DNA of 64,000 bases, from the NCBI GenBank assembly GCA_963457665.1, contig OY735207.1:60574844-60638843 (forward strand), read 5' to 3'. The stretch's first letter is position 1, and each line of letters begins with the position of its first letter. The notes under the pieces were generated by a model. That model did no database searches. It worked only from the letters and a program-made list of their open reading frames with translations, and had not been told where the DNA came from. Both the position numbers and the translations under genes were made by a program. Source of the stretch: Thysanoteuthis rhombus (taxonomy: Eukaryota; Mollusca; Cephalopoda; Oegopsida; Thysanoteuthidae). This document shows positions 22,845-34,963 of this stretch, one piece after another.

Positions 22845-23040
22845 GGTAACCAGCATTGAATACGCTGGCAATCCCCTAAAGACGCTTAAAAAGTCTCTAA
22901 AACGGCAAGCATGTATTTATATTTTAAAGACTCGATTATTGTTAAAGTTCTTTCCAATATCACTACCGATATATTACCTACAATAGAGATTTTATTTTGT
23001 TAGCTTGAATTCCTGATACATACAATTTATTTTATTTTCA

Positions 23041-23046
23041 AATAAA
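23041..23046 (+). terminator. Polyadenylation signal AATAAA of the tetraspanin
   Basis: AATAAA lies 197 bases after the tetraspanin stop codon, giving a compact 3' untranslated region of about 215 bases. A T-rich TTTTGTCTTTTAAGG follows about 50 bases on, acceptable as a downstream element. Confidence 0.55.
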
Positions 23047-23529
23047 TCTGCAGAAATCGATAACGTTCTGGCCGCTTCTAAAAATGAAACCAACCGTTTT
23101 GTCTTTTAAGGTTTGCACCATTCGTGATTTTAAAAGCTTTCTTGCACCCCTTAATTTTACGTTTAAAGAAATAATCTAAAAGTCAAGATTGGCATACATC
23201 AGAAGTTTGCCACCCCTTTCTCGCATTGCTCAAAATTGCCTTCTGCGAATGGGACTATTTGATAATTTTTGAATGTTGAATTTAACCCCCCCCCCCGAAA
23301 TATGAATAAAATTCGAAAAGAAGTTTCATCTATTGCACAAAAAATATATTTCCAATAAAGTTAAATTTTGGTTTTAAATTGATCTTAGATGATCACCTTT
23401 TTGAATAAGTCTAACAATATTTTCTCCTTTCGGCAAAACATCAGTAAGCAGATGAGCTCGCATCAATGCCAAATAGTACCAAGCTCTTAGAGGTGCATTC
23501 ACCCAAGGTTCAGATACACTGCCATAAAA

Positions 23530-23620
23530 ATACAGGTATTCAACTATATTTTAAAGACTGCTGTTTAATTCTCAAATGTTCTTCCGGCATTACTGACGCT
23601 GCATTACTTGTGTATGCGTG
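23530..23620 (+). pseudogene. Decayed relative of the tetraspanin 3' UTR (relic 1)
   Basis: TATATTTTAAAGACTG at 23545-23560 matches TATATTTTAAAGACTC at 22919-22934 in the tetraspanin 3' UTR. TGTTCTTCCGGCATTACTGACGCTGCATTA then aligns with GTTCTTTCCAATATCACTACCGATATATTA. The better match is to relic 2 (TTCTTCCTGCATTATTGACG). It is non-coding in its present state. Confidence 0.55.
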
Positions 23621-23699
23621 TGTATATTTTTGCAAGCTTCACTACCTCAAACTGACAAATTTTTAAAGTGATAGACAAATCTGTTGAATATCTCTACGG

Positions 23700-23912
23700 T
23701 TACTCCCTTCGAGCTCATCTTAACCCTATGCTTTCAAAATAAACTTTGCCATATGCCAGGTTCACACGCCTTCAATGCAATACGTTGGCTCGTCTTACTC
23801 TAATAAACATTAAGATGTCTAGAGATAGACGTGTATCTAAAATCGAGACAGTCGCTTACCGTTAAAATTCTTCCTGCATTATTGACGCTGTATCATTTAC
23901 AATAAAAATTCA
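23700..23912 (+). pseudogene. Decayed relative of the tetraspanin 3' end (relic 2)
   Basis: CAATGCAATACGTTGGCTC...AAAATCGAGAC...GTTAAAATTCTTCCTGCATTATTGACGC follows the same order as the tetraspanin 3' UTR (TTGAATACGCTGGCAAT...TTTTAAAGACTC...GTTAAAGTTCTTTCC). ATATGCCAGG at about 23752 may correspond to the last coding bases (TTATGCCAGA) of the tetraspanin. The upstream coding body is not recognisable, so at most the 3' end of a duplicated gene survives. Alternatively, these are copies of a dispersed repeat that the tetraspanin uses as its 3' UTR. Confidence 0.45.
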
Positions 23913-23924
23913 GATAAACTTACA

Positions 23925-24075
23925 TTGTAAATCGAACTCCACCCCACACTAAAAACCTATTTAGGGAAGAATTAAGTTTCTTTCCAGACACAGATGTAAT
24001 GAGTAAATGTTTAAATCTTTAGCTTTCTAGGTTCATTGGTGCAGTATGCACGTGAAATACGTACATAAACAATTA
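23925..24075 (+). repeat. Dispersed repeat family R, partial copy
   Basis: TAAACTTACATTGTAAATCGAACTCCACCCC matches GGACTTACATTGTAAACTGGACACCCC at 57602-57628. GTAAATGTTTAAAT, GGTTCATTGGTGCAGTATGCACG then matches GCAAATGTTTAAAT and CTCAATTGGTGCTGCTTGTACGC at 4012-4060. 24076-24370 is unique sequence without a gene. Confidence 0.6.
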
Positions 24076-24370
24076 CCCACAGAATTAAAGAGACAAAATC
24101 TTCTCCGTGAATTAATGGACAAATTCAATTATTTTCAACTTAAAATGGCTTTGTCTGAGCCAATGACAACTAGCTCAAATTTCTGACCCAACATCTGAAA
24201 GCTTACAGAAATCGATAAAACACTGTCTAAATCTGAACCTTCTGCATCTCTTTTGGAACGAATATTAAACCCATGCTTTCAAAAATGGCCGACTTCTCAT
24301 TTTTACTTTCATAATTTTTCCAAAATTCTCAATTTGGCTACTTCGACATCAATAAATCCTCTCATTTAAG

Positions 24371-25360
24371 GCAGCGGTTCTCAACCCGTATGCCTATACG
24401 CCTATATTTAGTCCATCCCGACACATCGCTGTAAAAAATGTACTTCCGTAAGAGAATAATTCATGCTAACACAAGATAAGAAACCTGCTTTCATTTAAAA
24501 AAAAAAATTTTTTTTTTTTTATAGATAAATTTGCATTACCATATTATTATACTACCATTCACACCGTAATTCTAATTGCACCTAAAACTGACTTTGGGCA
24601 TAAATGGATTAAATTTTTTGAGGCTTGCATACCTTCGAGATTTCAAAATCTTCCTCGAACCCATTTTTTTTTTTTTTTTGATTTTGAGATTGAAAAAATA
24701 ATTCAATAAAAAGTTTAAAATTGGCGTCAATGTTAAATTGTGTAGATGTTAGAATGTCGATATCAGAAATCTACCAAGATTTTACAAATAAAACCACTTG
24801 ATGAACTCTGGCTGTTGTTGCTTTTTCTCAAACTTTGTAACGCCCGCCATTTTCGTGCCAAGAGTTTGTGTTACTCTCTTTTTGCATCCCCTCTTGTACC
24901 CTCCCCCAAATTGGCTTACCCACAAACGATTTAGGGATCCTATATCTGTAAACTCAACACATACGTCTTTTAACACATGCTATTGATCTACACATTGAGT
25001 CAACTAAGATCCTAATTAGGTTCCTTAGTGTAATGGCTCCCAACTCTTTCAAGAACCCCCGCTTCTGGTAATAAGATTACTAGTCCCCTCTTCAATTCAG
25101 TTTAGTTGTAACTAAGAATAATTTGAAATAATCTCTTATTCTGTGTATAATTAAACAGGTTTATAATAAAGATTAGTTAATTTTATAATTGTACGGCTGC
25201 TGTGATATATTTGTCACTCAAAGAAAGCAACTTTCTTTAAGCTGGCGGATAAAGTTTGGAACAAAATTCACCACGACTTTCATTTTCACTTAATAGCTTT
25301 ATTTCCATCCCGTAGATTACCTAAATTCCCCCCTCGGGGGACCAGGTATGGAACCACTGC
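24371..25360. mobile_element. hAT-like non-autonomous element, about 1 kb
   Basis: The left end GCAGCGGTTCTCAACC (24371-24386) and the inverted right end GCAGTGGTTCCATACC (complement of 25345-25360) agree at 13 of 16 bases. They resemble the CAG(T/C)GGTTCTCAACC ends of many hAT elements. A further GGCTCCCAACTCTTTC block near 25034 looks like internal subterminal sequence. There is no transposase frame inside, so it depends on an autonomous partner. The 8-base target duplication is uncertain: CTCATTTA left and CTTATTTG right agree only 6 of 8 and do not abut perfectly. 25361-25899 holds no gene. Confidence 0.5.
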
Positions 25361-25899
25361 CTTATTTGTTAAAAATGAATATTTTTCTGCAAATCTTCTT
25401 ATCGTGGAAAAATGATAGTAGCCTCATATGTATTCTGCATAAAGTTATATTTCCCATTGAAAATAATGTTCTGAAGATAAAAAGTATCCGTTTGTAATCG
25501 ATTCAGTATTTACTAATTTTAGGTAGCTCAAAGGGGAAGCAGACTCTCTACTTTCGTAGTCAGTGAAACTAACAAGGTAAACACTAGCTGTTGCTCCTTG
25601 TCTTCTACGAGGTAGATTTGACCTTGGTTGTTATAATGTAAGCTCAGCTTTGGGTGGGGTACAATGGAAAATTACGGCATGTAGGAGATACGACTGGAAA
25701 ACAAAATTATACATGAAGAGAAGTCATTGTGTGCCAGGAATTATTTTATGACATTGCAATATGGAATAAACGAATATTATTCATCAAAGAGATACATTTT
25801 TTTGTATTGGTAATTCAATCATCAAGCCAGTCTGCCATTTTTGACAAGCAGACACCATTTTGAATTTTAAGCAATGATGAATAAAGAACAAGTAACCTT

Positions 25900-26165
25900 T
25901 TAACGGTTCTAAATTTAAGGGTCGAACTTTCGGTTAGGTTCCACGTTTCAGCTCCATTCGCAGCTATCGGGAGGATGCATTGATTGTATACCCTTCTTTT
26001 CAAGACTAATGGGATTTTCTTGTTCTTGCCCTACTGGAAACTTGCCATTCTATTGTGGTTCTTCGCTAGATTTCCTCCCCTTTTGAGGGTTTCATGGAGA
26101 TTCCTTGTCTTAGGTAGATGCAGTGGTCTACTCTCTTCAGCTCTGAAGCAATCCATCCATCTCTG
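25900..26165 (-). mobile_element. RTE-type LINE fragment
   Basis: On the minus strand the pieces RVYNQCILPIAA and NGAETWNLTE match the RTE C-terminal region also seen at 13838-14098 and 60324-60563. Upstream, frame-broken DNA reads ACTGCATCTACCTAAGACA, the equivalent of the DHYIYLGQ stretch. The 3' half of the element (HERIML onward and the ATG tail) is missing, so this copy is truncated at both ends. Confidence 0.7.
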
Positions 26166-26897
26166 TCTAATTCTTTCTTGCAACCCATTCTTTTGTATTT
26201 TACCAAATTATATCTTCAGTTTAGTTTGATATTTACGAAATACCAGACATGAACAAAAAGCTTACATACATGATGTTTTTGATATTAAGTGCAATACTAT
26301 TCGCAAAATTACCCAATATTCATAGATGCGTTTTATTATTTGGAACTGACATCAGCAATTTTTTAAACTCAACTGAAATTACCCAGAGAATGAATCACTT
26401 GGCGAAGACAGCGTAAATAGAATAAAGACTGCTGTAGGAAACGAACTTGCGACCAATAAGGTAGCTGCTTTAACGTAGCTTCGCCCTTCCCATTCAGCTA
26501 AACAGCCCGAAGGAAAGGTGAAGGCCCTATTAACTGCTCTATCCCCACTCTTTTCCTCTTATTCAATCACTGCACTGTTGTCAACATGGACAATTACATT
26601 ATCATTATCTATAATCTGATGGAATATTTATGAATGTTTCGTATTTGAAATCCCATCTGCAATGACTTTCCTGTTTATGCGTTATGTTGGATTATATATC
26701 CATTTCTTAATAACAAAAATACTCAAATAACGCATTAAATTTTTTAACGGCAACAATAAACTAGTATTTATATAGTATATCTGACACATATTGTTGCCAA
26801 TTTGTGATTTCTGTCAAAACAAAGCGTGCAATATCAACAGTAAAATGACGTCCCAAGATAATCTGCTAAGAGGAATTCTCATTGGCTTTTGTGTTGA

Positions 26898-26934
<37 letters not shown>

Positions 26935-28400
26935 AAAAGATAATAAGCAGAAATTCTTTCCTTTTTTTGTGCATGCGGGTGTGTTTATGTGTATGAGTTA
27001 ATGTGTGCATATATATACGTTCATCTATATATGTATTTTAAATATGTATGTCTCTATATAAAAGTTTAGTGTGTATTTGAAAAGTATGCCTGTATATATA
27101 GATATCTGTATGTTTGTACATAGGTACATAAAAATGTGTGTATATGCGTATGCATGTTTGAACGTTTATATGTAAAAATACACGAGTGTATACAAGCATG
27201 GATTAATATGTATATTTCTGCATATTAAATATATGTATATATGTATATCTGTATATACTAATATATGTATATTTGTGTCTGTATAAATAAATTTATATTT
27301 TATAAAATGTGCGTGTGAGTTCAGGAGTGTGACTGCACAATCATACGCATTTGTGTGCTGCATAAGTGTTTTCATTTATGTCATTAGATATTCTTGTTGT
27401 GTCTCAAGGGACGATTTGAAATATTTCACGTTTTCATAGAAGCTCATATACTTTACGTCGAATAGACGGAATTGCTCAATTGTCGAAGTTTCAAATTCTT
27501 TTTACAAAAAAAAATGAATAAATACGTAGTTTTAACTTGATCAAAAGTTAGAAAAATCAAAACAAGGATATAAAGCAACTATGTTTTTACAATCAAAATA
27601 TCGAAGTGAAATCCAACTTTTCTTCACGAAAAAATAAGTAAATTCAACAAATTAGGCAAATTCACCGATTCAACGTAAGGTATACCTGCAAACATACATA
27701 TTTGTAATCTATACGCACATAAAATTGTATATCTTAAGGTTTATCAGGTGTGTACAAAATTTCCCTGTATTTAAAAAAAAAACAAAACTTGTGAATTATC
27801 TAACTATTCTCCTCGGCGTCTTTTGACCATACGCAAACGCTCTGGAAGTTTTCGAATTCTATTTTGAAAAGAAAAATGGCTTTAGTTTTGACGCAAGACA
27901 TTTCTCAAGGGAAGTTTGAATATCGAAGCCATCTTTAAACTTTTATCCTGATAAGGAATCCTATTTAACCAAGCCTTGGGAATATACCACACGAGGGAGA
28001 ATTCCCCACCCAAGTAACATTATAAGTCGGTTCCAGAACAGGGTTGCCATTTTGTATTTTTCAAGATCCTTATTGAGCAAATTTAGTCTCTGAACCGAAA
28101 ATAAATATTTTGGTATAAAAGATAACAACCCCTTAGACTCAATCATCTCATATGACATAAATATACAGGAACAATAGAGAAGAAAAGGCATTTTAATCCA
28201 TTTTTCATGTAAGCTTACTGTAGAAAGATCGTGTTACGTCAATCTTTCGAGTGTGCAAAAGGTAATTGACAGCTTGCTTTGAAAATCAGCATTGAAAATC
28301 TTGGCCTATACCTGATTTCAGACACTGACTAACCGTAACCTTCCAACGGTGAGGAATGCATAACCATTCAAGCCTTTGCGGAGATGCCATATATACATAA
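26166..28400. other. Unique AT-rich sequence, no recognised gene
   Basis: Includes (AT)n at about 26899-26932 followed by some 350 bases of GTAT/ATGT-biased sequence to 27310. A 76-codon minus-strand frame at 27961-28191 has no recognisable features. Confidence 0.6.
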
Positions 28401-29972
28401 AAATATATGTATGGAATCTACGCATAGTATGTGTGTGTGTGTGTGTGTGTGCGTGAACGTGTGTAATTTCTCCTGTCTTATACAAGTAAATTTCCAATTG
28501 TGTTGTCAGAATGAATAGCTATAAAGCAAAGGACCCCATATCTTGGATAAGAAGTTTATCAATTTATTGTCTGTCTTTCACTGTTTTGGTTTGTTTGTTT
28601 TTGACTTAATTTTATTTTACTGTATTCTATTTTCCACTTATTGTAAATCCTATTATCACTATCATTGTTGTTGTTATATACCAACTGCCATATCGATACT
28701 ATTTATTGGTAGTATTTGTCGATGTTATTTTCTCTGGCAATACAAATAATACTTGATAAAAGTTAATATATGTTGATTTCAACCATCAAACTGGGGCCTA
28801 GATGCACTATAAAAAAATATGAATGTAAGAGAGAGAGAGGGGGGGGGATGTCCTTGGCTTTGAAGCAGGTTTGCGAGGAGAGGAAGTCTGAGCTTATACA
28901 AATTAAAACTTGATGATTAGACAATTCTTTTCCAGGGGTGTGACTGATATGGGCTCCCCTGCTGCTATACACTCGGTCACTCCTCTGAGGACTTAACAGA
29001 AATCTATAGTCAGCACACATCTGCTCTTGTTGGGGTGTCTAGGATCTGTGCTCAATGCTGCCGACAATCATATCGTCCTGATTCTCCTTCAAAAGGACGG
29101 TTGAACTCTACAGCCAACTCAGGTATATTCAATCACGGGACACTCACGCTCTGTGATTTAACCAAAGGTTAGTCTTGTTGTCAGAATATTCCTGCAAAAG
29201 GGTGGCAGATCCCATAATTATCTTTTATCTGCCAAGAGAAGGAAAGTGGCTGACCGACGACCATGATACCTTTATCCGTGCCATGTCGTCAGACCATAGG
29301 GTGCAAACCCTTGATTTTAAGAGTTATCGTTAAATGTGTATTCAGATTTTTTCTGCAGCTACAATAATACGTTTTGGGTTGTTTGTGGTGATTTTCTTGA
29401 GTTTCTTGTAATTTATGACATGTTTTCGATGAAGCCATAGCTGCTTTTAGTGTGTTTTCTTTGAATATTTTGTGCTGTTTGATTGATGCAGGAAAGTGTT
29501 TGTTGATTAGTCTGATAAATATCTAACCTACGTTCGTTTTTTGATTTATGGTGGGTTGAACCAATTTTGTTTCTTTACCTTTTATAATTTTCTCGTTCTA
29601 CTTGGTATAGATATTGCGTAAAACCCACTGTTCTCCATTCTTGCTTCGTTATTACTTTTTATGTTGAAAATGTTTTCGTTCGACAAATCATCGGATAATC
29701 TACAGCTGATGGATTGCATTGTTTGTTTGATTATAGGTGGGGTATTTGGAAGAGGTGCGTATGTATGGAAATGATTAGTATGTGCCTTTTTGGAGGTTGA
29801 TTGTTATGTCAAGGAAATCTGCTTTTGAGTTTATATTGATTTCAATTTCGAATCTTGTTTTCGGAAAATTTAATTTCTTTTCTGTTTTAAATATATCCGT
29901 TTACATTTGCCCTATCTCTGGTATCAAGGACTCTTCGCTAACAGACAACTTGACCATAAAAAATAACAATTC

Positions 29973-30007
<35 letters not shown>

Positions 30008-30486
30008 CATACAAAATTCAGTTCTGTTGACTCTGAGTTTCATTCTAGTGTCGCAATCGTCAGCTTTTTAAAAATATTTATTAAACTAGCATGTTTTGTT
30101 CTGTCTATTCAAATATGTACTCTTTCTGGTACTTCTAGTTAATATGGCTCAATGTTATTCACTATTTTCTGAAAATAAATTTCGTTTTTGTAACGTTATA
30201 GTTACTTATTTGAAAAATATTTTTTCTCGGAACAAACATCGTATAGTTTCATATAGATCATAAATACGTTGCAATTTGTGACAATTTTGGGGTAGTTATT
30301 TGTTTCTACGATTAAATTGATTGTATATAGTATTAGTACTTATTATTTTTACCTCCACGAATGACATGTCACGAAATACTGAGTCGAATCATAGGGGGTC
30401 ATAAATGAAAAAAATTTCGAGAAGCCCCAAGATACCCGATTTAGCAAGTTATGTGTCTGTGTGTATGCCTTAATATTTGTTTATAT

Positions 30487-30554
<68 letters not shown>

Positions 30555-32548
30555 TTTCAATTACCGTTAGTTTGTGGCTCTGAGTCGATTTGTCTTTGCA
30601 CCGACGAACTGAGCGATGAAAGTCAGATTATTAAACCGTTTTAAGTGGTACTCGAGGTATCAGTCAACCAATTGACTTCCCAATTGAAGCATTTCCATAT
30701 TTAACGTTTAAAATTTTACTTAAAAAGCTCTTCTGATCATTCAGTAGGACAGCTGGGAGGATTTAGTGTCTTTAGCAGCACACAAACGCACACGCATGCA
30801 CAGACATACACACACACACACGCACGCGCGCACAAAAAACACGGGAAATAATACGAAAATAAATTAAGAAATATATTAAACATTTGGATAATTAAACGTT
30901 GCCAGCAGGGTTATTCCGTTTTGCTCGGATCAAAATGAGCGTCGTTATCGTGTTGTTGGGTGAAATTGTATTGTTGAATTCAGATCCCTTCCTGTCAATT
31001 TCGGAGAAGATGATAGAAAAAATTCATATCGCGAAAATCAATCAGTCCATTTTATGAGATTTAACCACACGATGTTGAAATTCAAATATATCACCCATTC
31101 TAGGCCAGGGGACCATATCAAGTCCCCGTGAATAAAGAAATAAAGATCTGTCAAAAAATGGCTATAGACGTTGCATAAATGGCGCAACTCCAAGGATGAG
31201 AGGGCAAGATTTATGTACACGTATACCTACTTTACAGTATTAGTCACGTAGTATCTGACTAGACTACTGTATTCAGCAGTTTAAATTGTTCCCATTCAAG
31301 CATCCATCTTTTTCGCGTTGTGCCGTTTTCCAACGTAACGAAACGTTTATGTAATGAAACTAGTACCAACAAACACCCATGTTAAAGGAAATTACTTTCA
31401 ACGTCTCCAGGTATAGGTAAAATTTACTTTCTGCATGAAGTCTGTGGGGGAAGTTTTTTGTTTAATTATATGTTCCTACCTGGTCAAATGTCTTCCTCTG
31501 GAGTCAGAGTGGGAGGTCAAATTTTTCAGACAAGAAATCATAATTTTTGTAACAGCTTTTCTTTTCTTTTCAATTCTTACCCCAAAATGTACACAAGTAT
31601 ATTCACTCATAGTTTCTAAACTACTTATCCTAAAGCCCTAATTCTGTTCTGTCATTCGTTGCATTAAATTGTCACACTAGCACAAAATAAAATGCAAACT
31701 CATATTGGATCTTTATAAACACTGCACTTCAAAACTGGCACATGTACCTTTAAAACAGGCATAGAGAATTTTGAGCTTGTTCAGGCACATCAACTGGTTA
31801 AAACATTGAATCTCTAAGGATGGTTGGGTTCTGTGCAGATTTTCTTTTTATAGAAGCACAGATGAGAGATTGACCTCTTATGAAACACACAATTTTCGAA
31901 CTTGAATCCATGTTTATAAATTTCCAGAGTTATGAGAAAAATCGTATTTTTATTGCCCATCGGAAATCCCTGCACCCACTGACCAAAGAATAGGAAAAAT
32001 GAAATTCTTTGTAGGTTTCCTGAAAGATAAACTTGTGAATCAAAAACAACGATCAGTTTCGGATTCGATGTTAATTAAAAAAAATGACAAGCAATAAGTG
32101 TCTTTGTACCTTTGAGGAACCGCGTTTTTTTTCCGTTACTGATACCTGTATTGTAAAGCTAAAATATTTATACGTAGGTATAATTTAAAAAATTCTTTGT
32201 AATTTGAATCTTAAGAATAATCTCTTTTTTTTTTTCAAGATTTGAAATACTTAAAATATAAGTTAAAAGGACGGTCGCATCCTTTTTGAAACGCCCTGTG
32301 AATATGCACACTTATAAAAGCATGCATTTATCTTGAAAGCGATAGAGAATAGAGATAAAAGCCGCGAGGGAAAAAGAAAAGGCGCAAATTTCTTTCATTT
32401 TGTTATTCAAGCTGGGAAGATCAGATAAAAATCTGGGCGATGCCTTTGAAACGTCTCAAGATTTTGTAAACGAAATTGAATAAGCATTTCACTCAGGCAT
32501 TCAATATTTATTCAAAATATTGAAACGGGAGCCATTTGAAGGTCACCA
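28401..32548. other. Unique sequence with short microsatellites, no recognised gene
   Basis: Short tracts include (GT)n at about 28430-28452, (GA)n plus G8 at about 28829-28847, (AT)n at 29975-30003, interrupted (AT)n at 30481-30552 and (CA)n with CACGCG at about 30805-30832. 28850-29330 is slightly richer in GC and contains short frames on both strands. I could not assign it to any family. Confidence 0.55.
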
Positions 32549-32549
32549 T

Positions 32550-32580
<31 letters not shown>

Positions 32581-32880
32581 AGCAGTAGCCTTTTAACGTC
32601 CGCTGTTGGACATGGACTTTCCCAAAGATTTGCAGGACCTCTCTATCATGGGAGTCGCAGAGCCAGTACTGTAAGCCAAAATTTAGCGTATAATCTCAGG
32701 GGACTCATGTTGTGAATCGTGATGTTCGGCGGCTGTCTGACATGCTTGCAACATGTCCAGCCCATTGCGATTTGAGTTTTCTAACAGTTTTTATGATATA
32801 TTGGACCCCTGTTTTTCTATGATATACTGTGCTGTCAACTCCAATTTCGACTGGATCTCTCCATGTGTGGTTGAGCACCT
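32549..32880 (-). mobile_element. RTE-type LINE fragment with CTG/ATG tail
   Basis: The minus strand matches the 3' part of the RTE copy at 13575-14177: broken coding around KLKSQWAGHVA, then GGACATGGACTTTCCC (plus-strand view) and a 3' end GACGTTAAAAGGCTA. The 3' end runs into five or six CTG units and eight ATG units (32549-32586). The body is only about 290 bases. A T12 run at 32881 lies at the 5' junction. No clear target duplication was found. Confidence 0.8.
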
Positions 32881-33314
32881 TTTTTTTTTTTTACTCACGC
32901 TCACACGAAGGGCTAGATGTGTCATCAGGTCGAGTTCAATGGAGCACCCTCAAAAATAGCTCCACCCGACGCATCCAAGGTCATAAAAGCATCAGAACTA
33001 ACCCAACCTGTCCTTCTTGGCACAATGGGATAGTATTGCCCCGAGGCGAACTGCTTCCCTGCAGCTGGGTAGAGTAATAATGGGGAAACCCAAGGACGAG
33101 TACAAAGGTTCCCACTGTGACTGACTTTTTTTTGAGATGGAGGTAAAAATCAGTCAATAAATTTGTAACAAAAACGGATTCATAATACTTCATCTATCAA
33201 ATATAAAGGAAAAACCCTGAAAAATGTAACAGATACCATAACGACCAGAATGTGAACAAACATGGCCTCGATCGGAATGAAGAATAGGTTTGAGGGTGTT
33301 ATTAGAACTTCTTT

Positions 33315-33735
33315 GTCCAGTTGACGTCTTGGTGTCTTAATCGGCAAAGCAGGTCGGGCTGAACTGTACCTTTCCTTGCTAGGGGGAGATCGGTCCGAAT
33401 CCCGCCTAAAGTTTATTCTTTATTTCCGATCATCACTATTTACTCAGTGTCGGTGCGCTGGAACACACAAACCTATGATCAAAGACTAGCAAATATGAAT
33501 AAGGATAGAACCTTTCGCCATCTTTAATGGCTATGGTCATTCAATCAATGATACTTCATGGGATAAAAAAATCAGAAAAAAGGAAAAAAAGCAAATAACG
33601 TGTAGTTCAAAGTGGGACGGCCTGTTTTCATAGAAATACATGAGTTTTTTTTGTTTAACTCCAGTCCGAGTTGTGATTGACTTTGAAAAAAAACAAAAAA
33701 CAAAAAAAACAAACAAAAAACAACGAACAAAGCAA
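33315..33735 (+). mobile_element. tRNA-derived SINE (family H)
   Basis: Box A-like TGGTGTCTTAATCGGCAAAGC (33330-33350) and a near-perfect box B GGTCCGAATCCCGCC (33392-33406) sit 40 bases apart, as in a tRNA with a long variable arm. The acceptor stem does not pair, so this is not a working tRNA gene. A unique body follows, including a block (33508-33545) that recurs at 21880-21945, and then an A-rich (AAAAC)n-like tail at about 33686-33735. It directly abuts SINE family A on the other strand. Confidence 0.6.
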
Positions 33736-33990
33736 CAATCCTCACCTAATTTAGGGGAGTGAACTCTTCATTGTTGGTCTATCCCGTCATGTTAAACCAT
33801 ATATATATATACTCACTTTGATTTGGAATCACGGCCGCATGATTGAAAGACTTCTCTCTTACCAACTGAGCTAAACTGACAAATCTTTTTACAGCTACTG
33901 ATTCATTCATTGTACATACAATACGAAACACTCTGCAGTCGGAATAGAAGGTGGAGTGGGGTTTGACCCTGCAGCAGCCAGGCTTTTTTA
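33736..33990 (-). mobile_element. tRNA-derived SINE (family A), best-preserved copy
   Basis: On the minus strand, TTTAGCTCAGTTGGTAAGAG (complement of 33856-33875) is a clear box A. CGGCCGTGATTCCAAATC (complement of 33821-33838) stands at the box B position. Head, body (ACATACAATACGAAACACTCTGCAG, plus view) and tail (CCTGCAGCAGCCAGG) match the copies at 2236-2720 and 13385-14325. A short (AT)n interrupts the 3' side at about 33800-33811. Confidence 0.7.
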
Positions 33991-34028
33991 TATTCTGATT
34001 CGAAAACACTTTGATCAAAAATTGAATA

Positions 34029-34499
34029 TCACCAAGTTAGGCCAAGTCTTACACAAGGTGACAATAGCCACCAGTAAAAATTGGACTTTCCATGATGATG
34101 GTTGTCAGTGCCATAAAATGGTGAGGCATCGTTCTGCAGTAAATACTTTAGGATACTGATCCCTCGCGAGCGTGTGACGAAATAGACTGCGAAAAAATTC
34201 TGTGTCCTGGGTCTTATCTCGGCAGTGAATCTGGTGGTGGTTGAAGACGGCTCGTAGATATTGATGGAGACAGAAGAAGCAATGAATATCCGCTGTTGGC
34301 TGACGAGATATGTGTGAAATTTCTTCATTGCCACCTTTTTTTCCCTTTGGCAACTGATCGGATAATGATTCATGACGATTTGTTGATTTTGATTGAAGCA
34401 ATGAAAACGATGATTGTCCGCTCTGTGGCAGACGAGATATTTTTCCGATATGACGTCACAGAAAGATTTCCAAGATTTTGGGCAAAAAGCTTCAAGCAC
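34029..34499 (-). other. 156-codon open frame, unrecognised, over a duplicated block
   Basis: This is the longest open frame outside the tetraspanin that is not simple repeat. It overlaps open frames of 67-98 codons in other frames and on the other strand. It spans a 120-base tandem duplication (GAAGCAATGAATATCCGCTG at 34275 and GAAGCAATGAAAACGATGATT at 34395, each followed by GACGAGATAT). No domain, signal peptide or known family is visible. I consider it probably non-coding. Confidence 0.25.
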
Positions 34500-34963
34500 T
34501 TAACGTAGCTTGATCCTTCACAGGGCTACAACTGGAGGAGAAACTAATGAAGATTGAATTTACGATAGTAGTAATTGCAGGTGGAACTAGTTTACAAGCC
34601 ATCGTTTACGATAGGCTCACTTTTTGTCTGGAGCAAGGCCAATGTGCGTTAACTTTGCGTTTGCGTGTGTGGGTGAGTGAGCAGGTTTATGTACTTGCGT
34701 GCGCATCTATGTGCATAGAGAGAAAGGTAGGAAGTACATATACTACATTTTCCAAGTTTTTTACTATCACGGAAATCATCACTCAAAATCTAGACATTTA
34801 TCCGGGCACGAAGACCAGACCCGACTACCATAGAGTCTCTCACTATCTCCGTTAAATAATCTAACTAATAATCTAACGAGTCAGTGTATATGTATTGATG
34901 TTTCAAGTACATCTTTGTTCAAAGAAAGTACTCAATACCATCGGTAGAGCGGTTATAAGGAGC

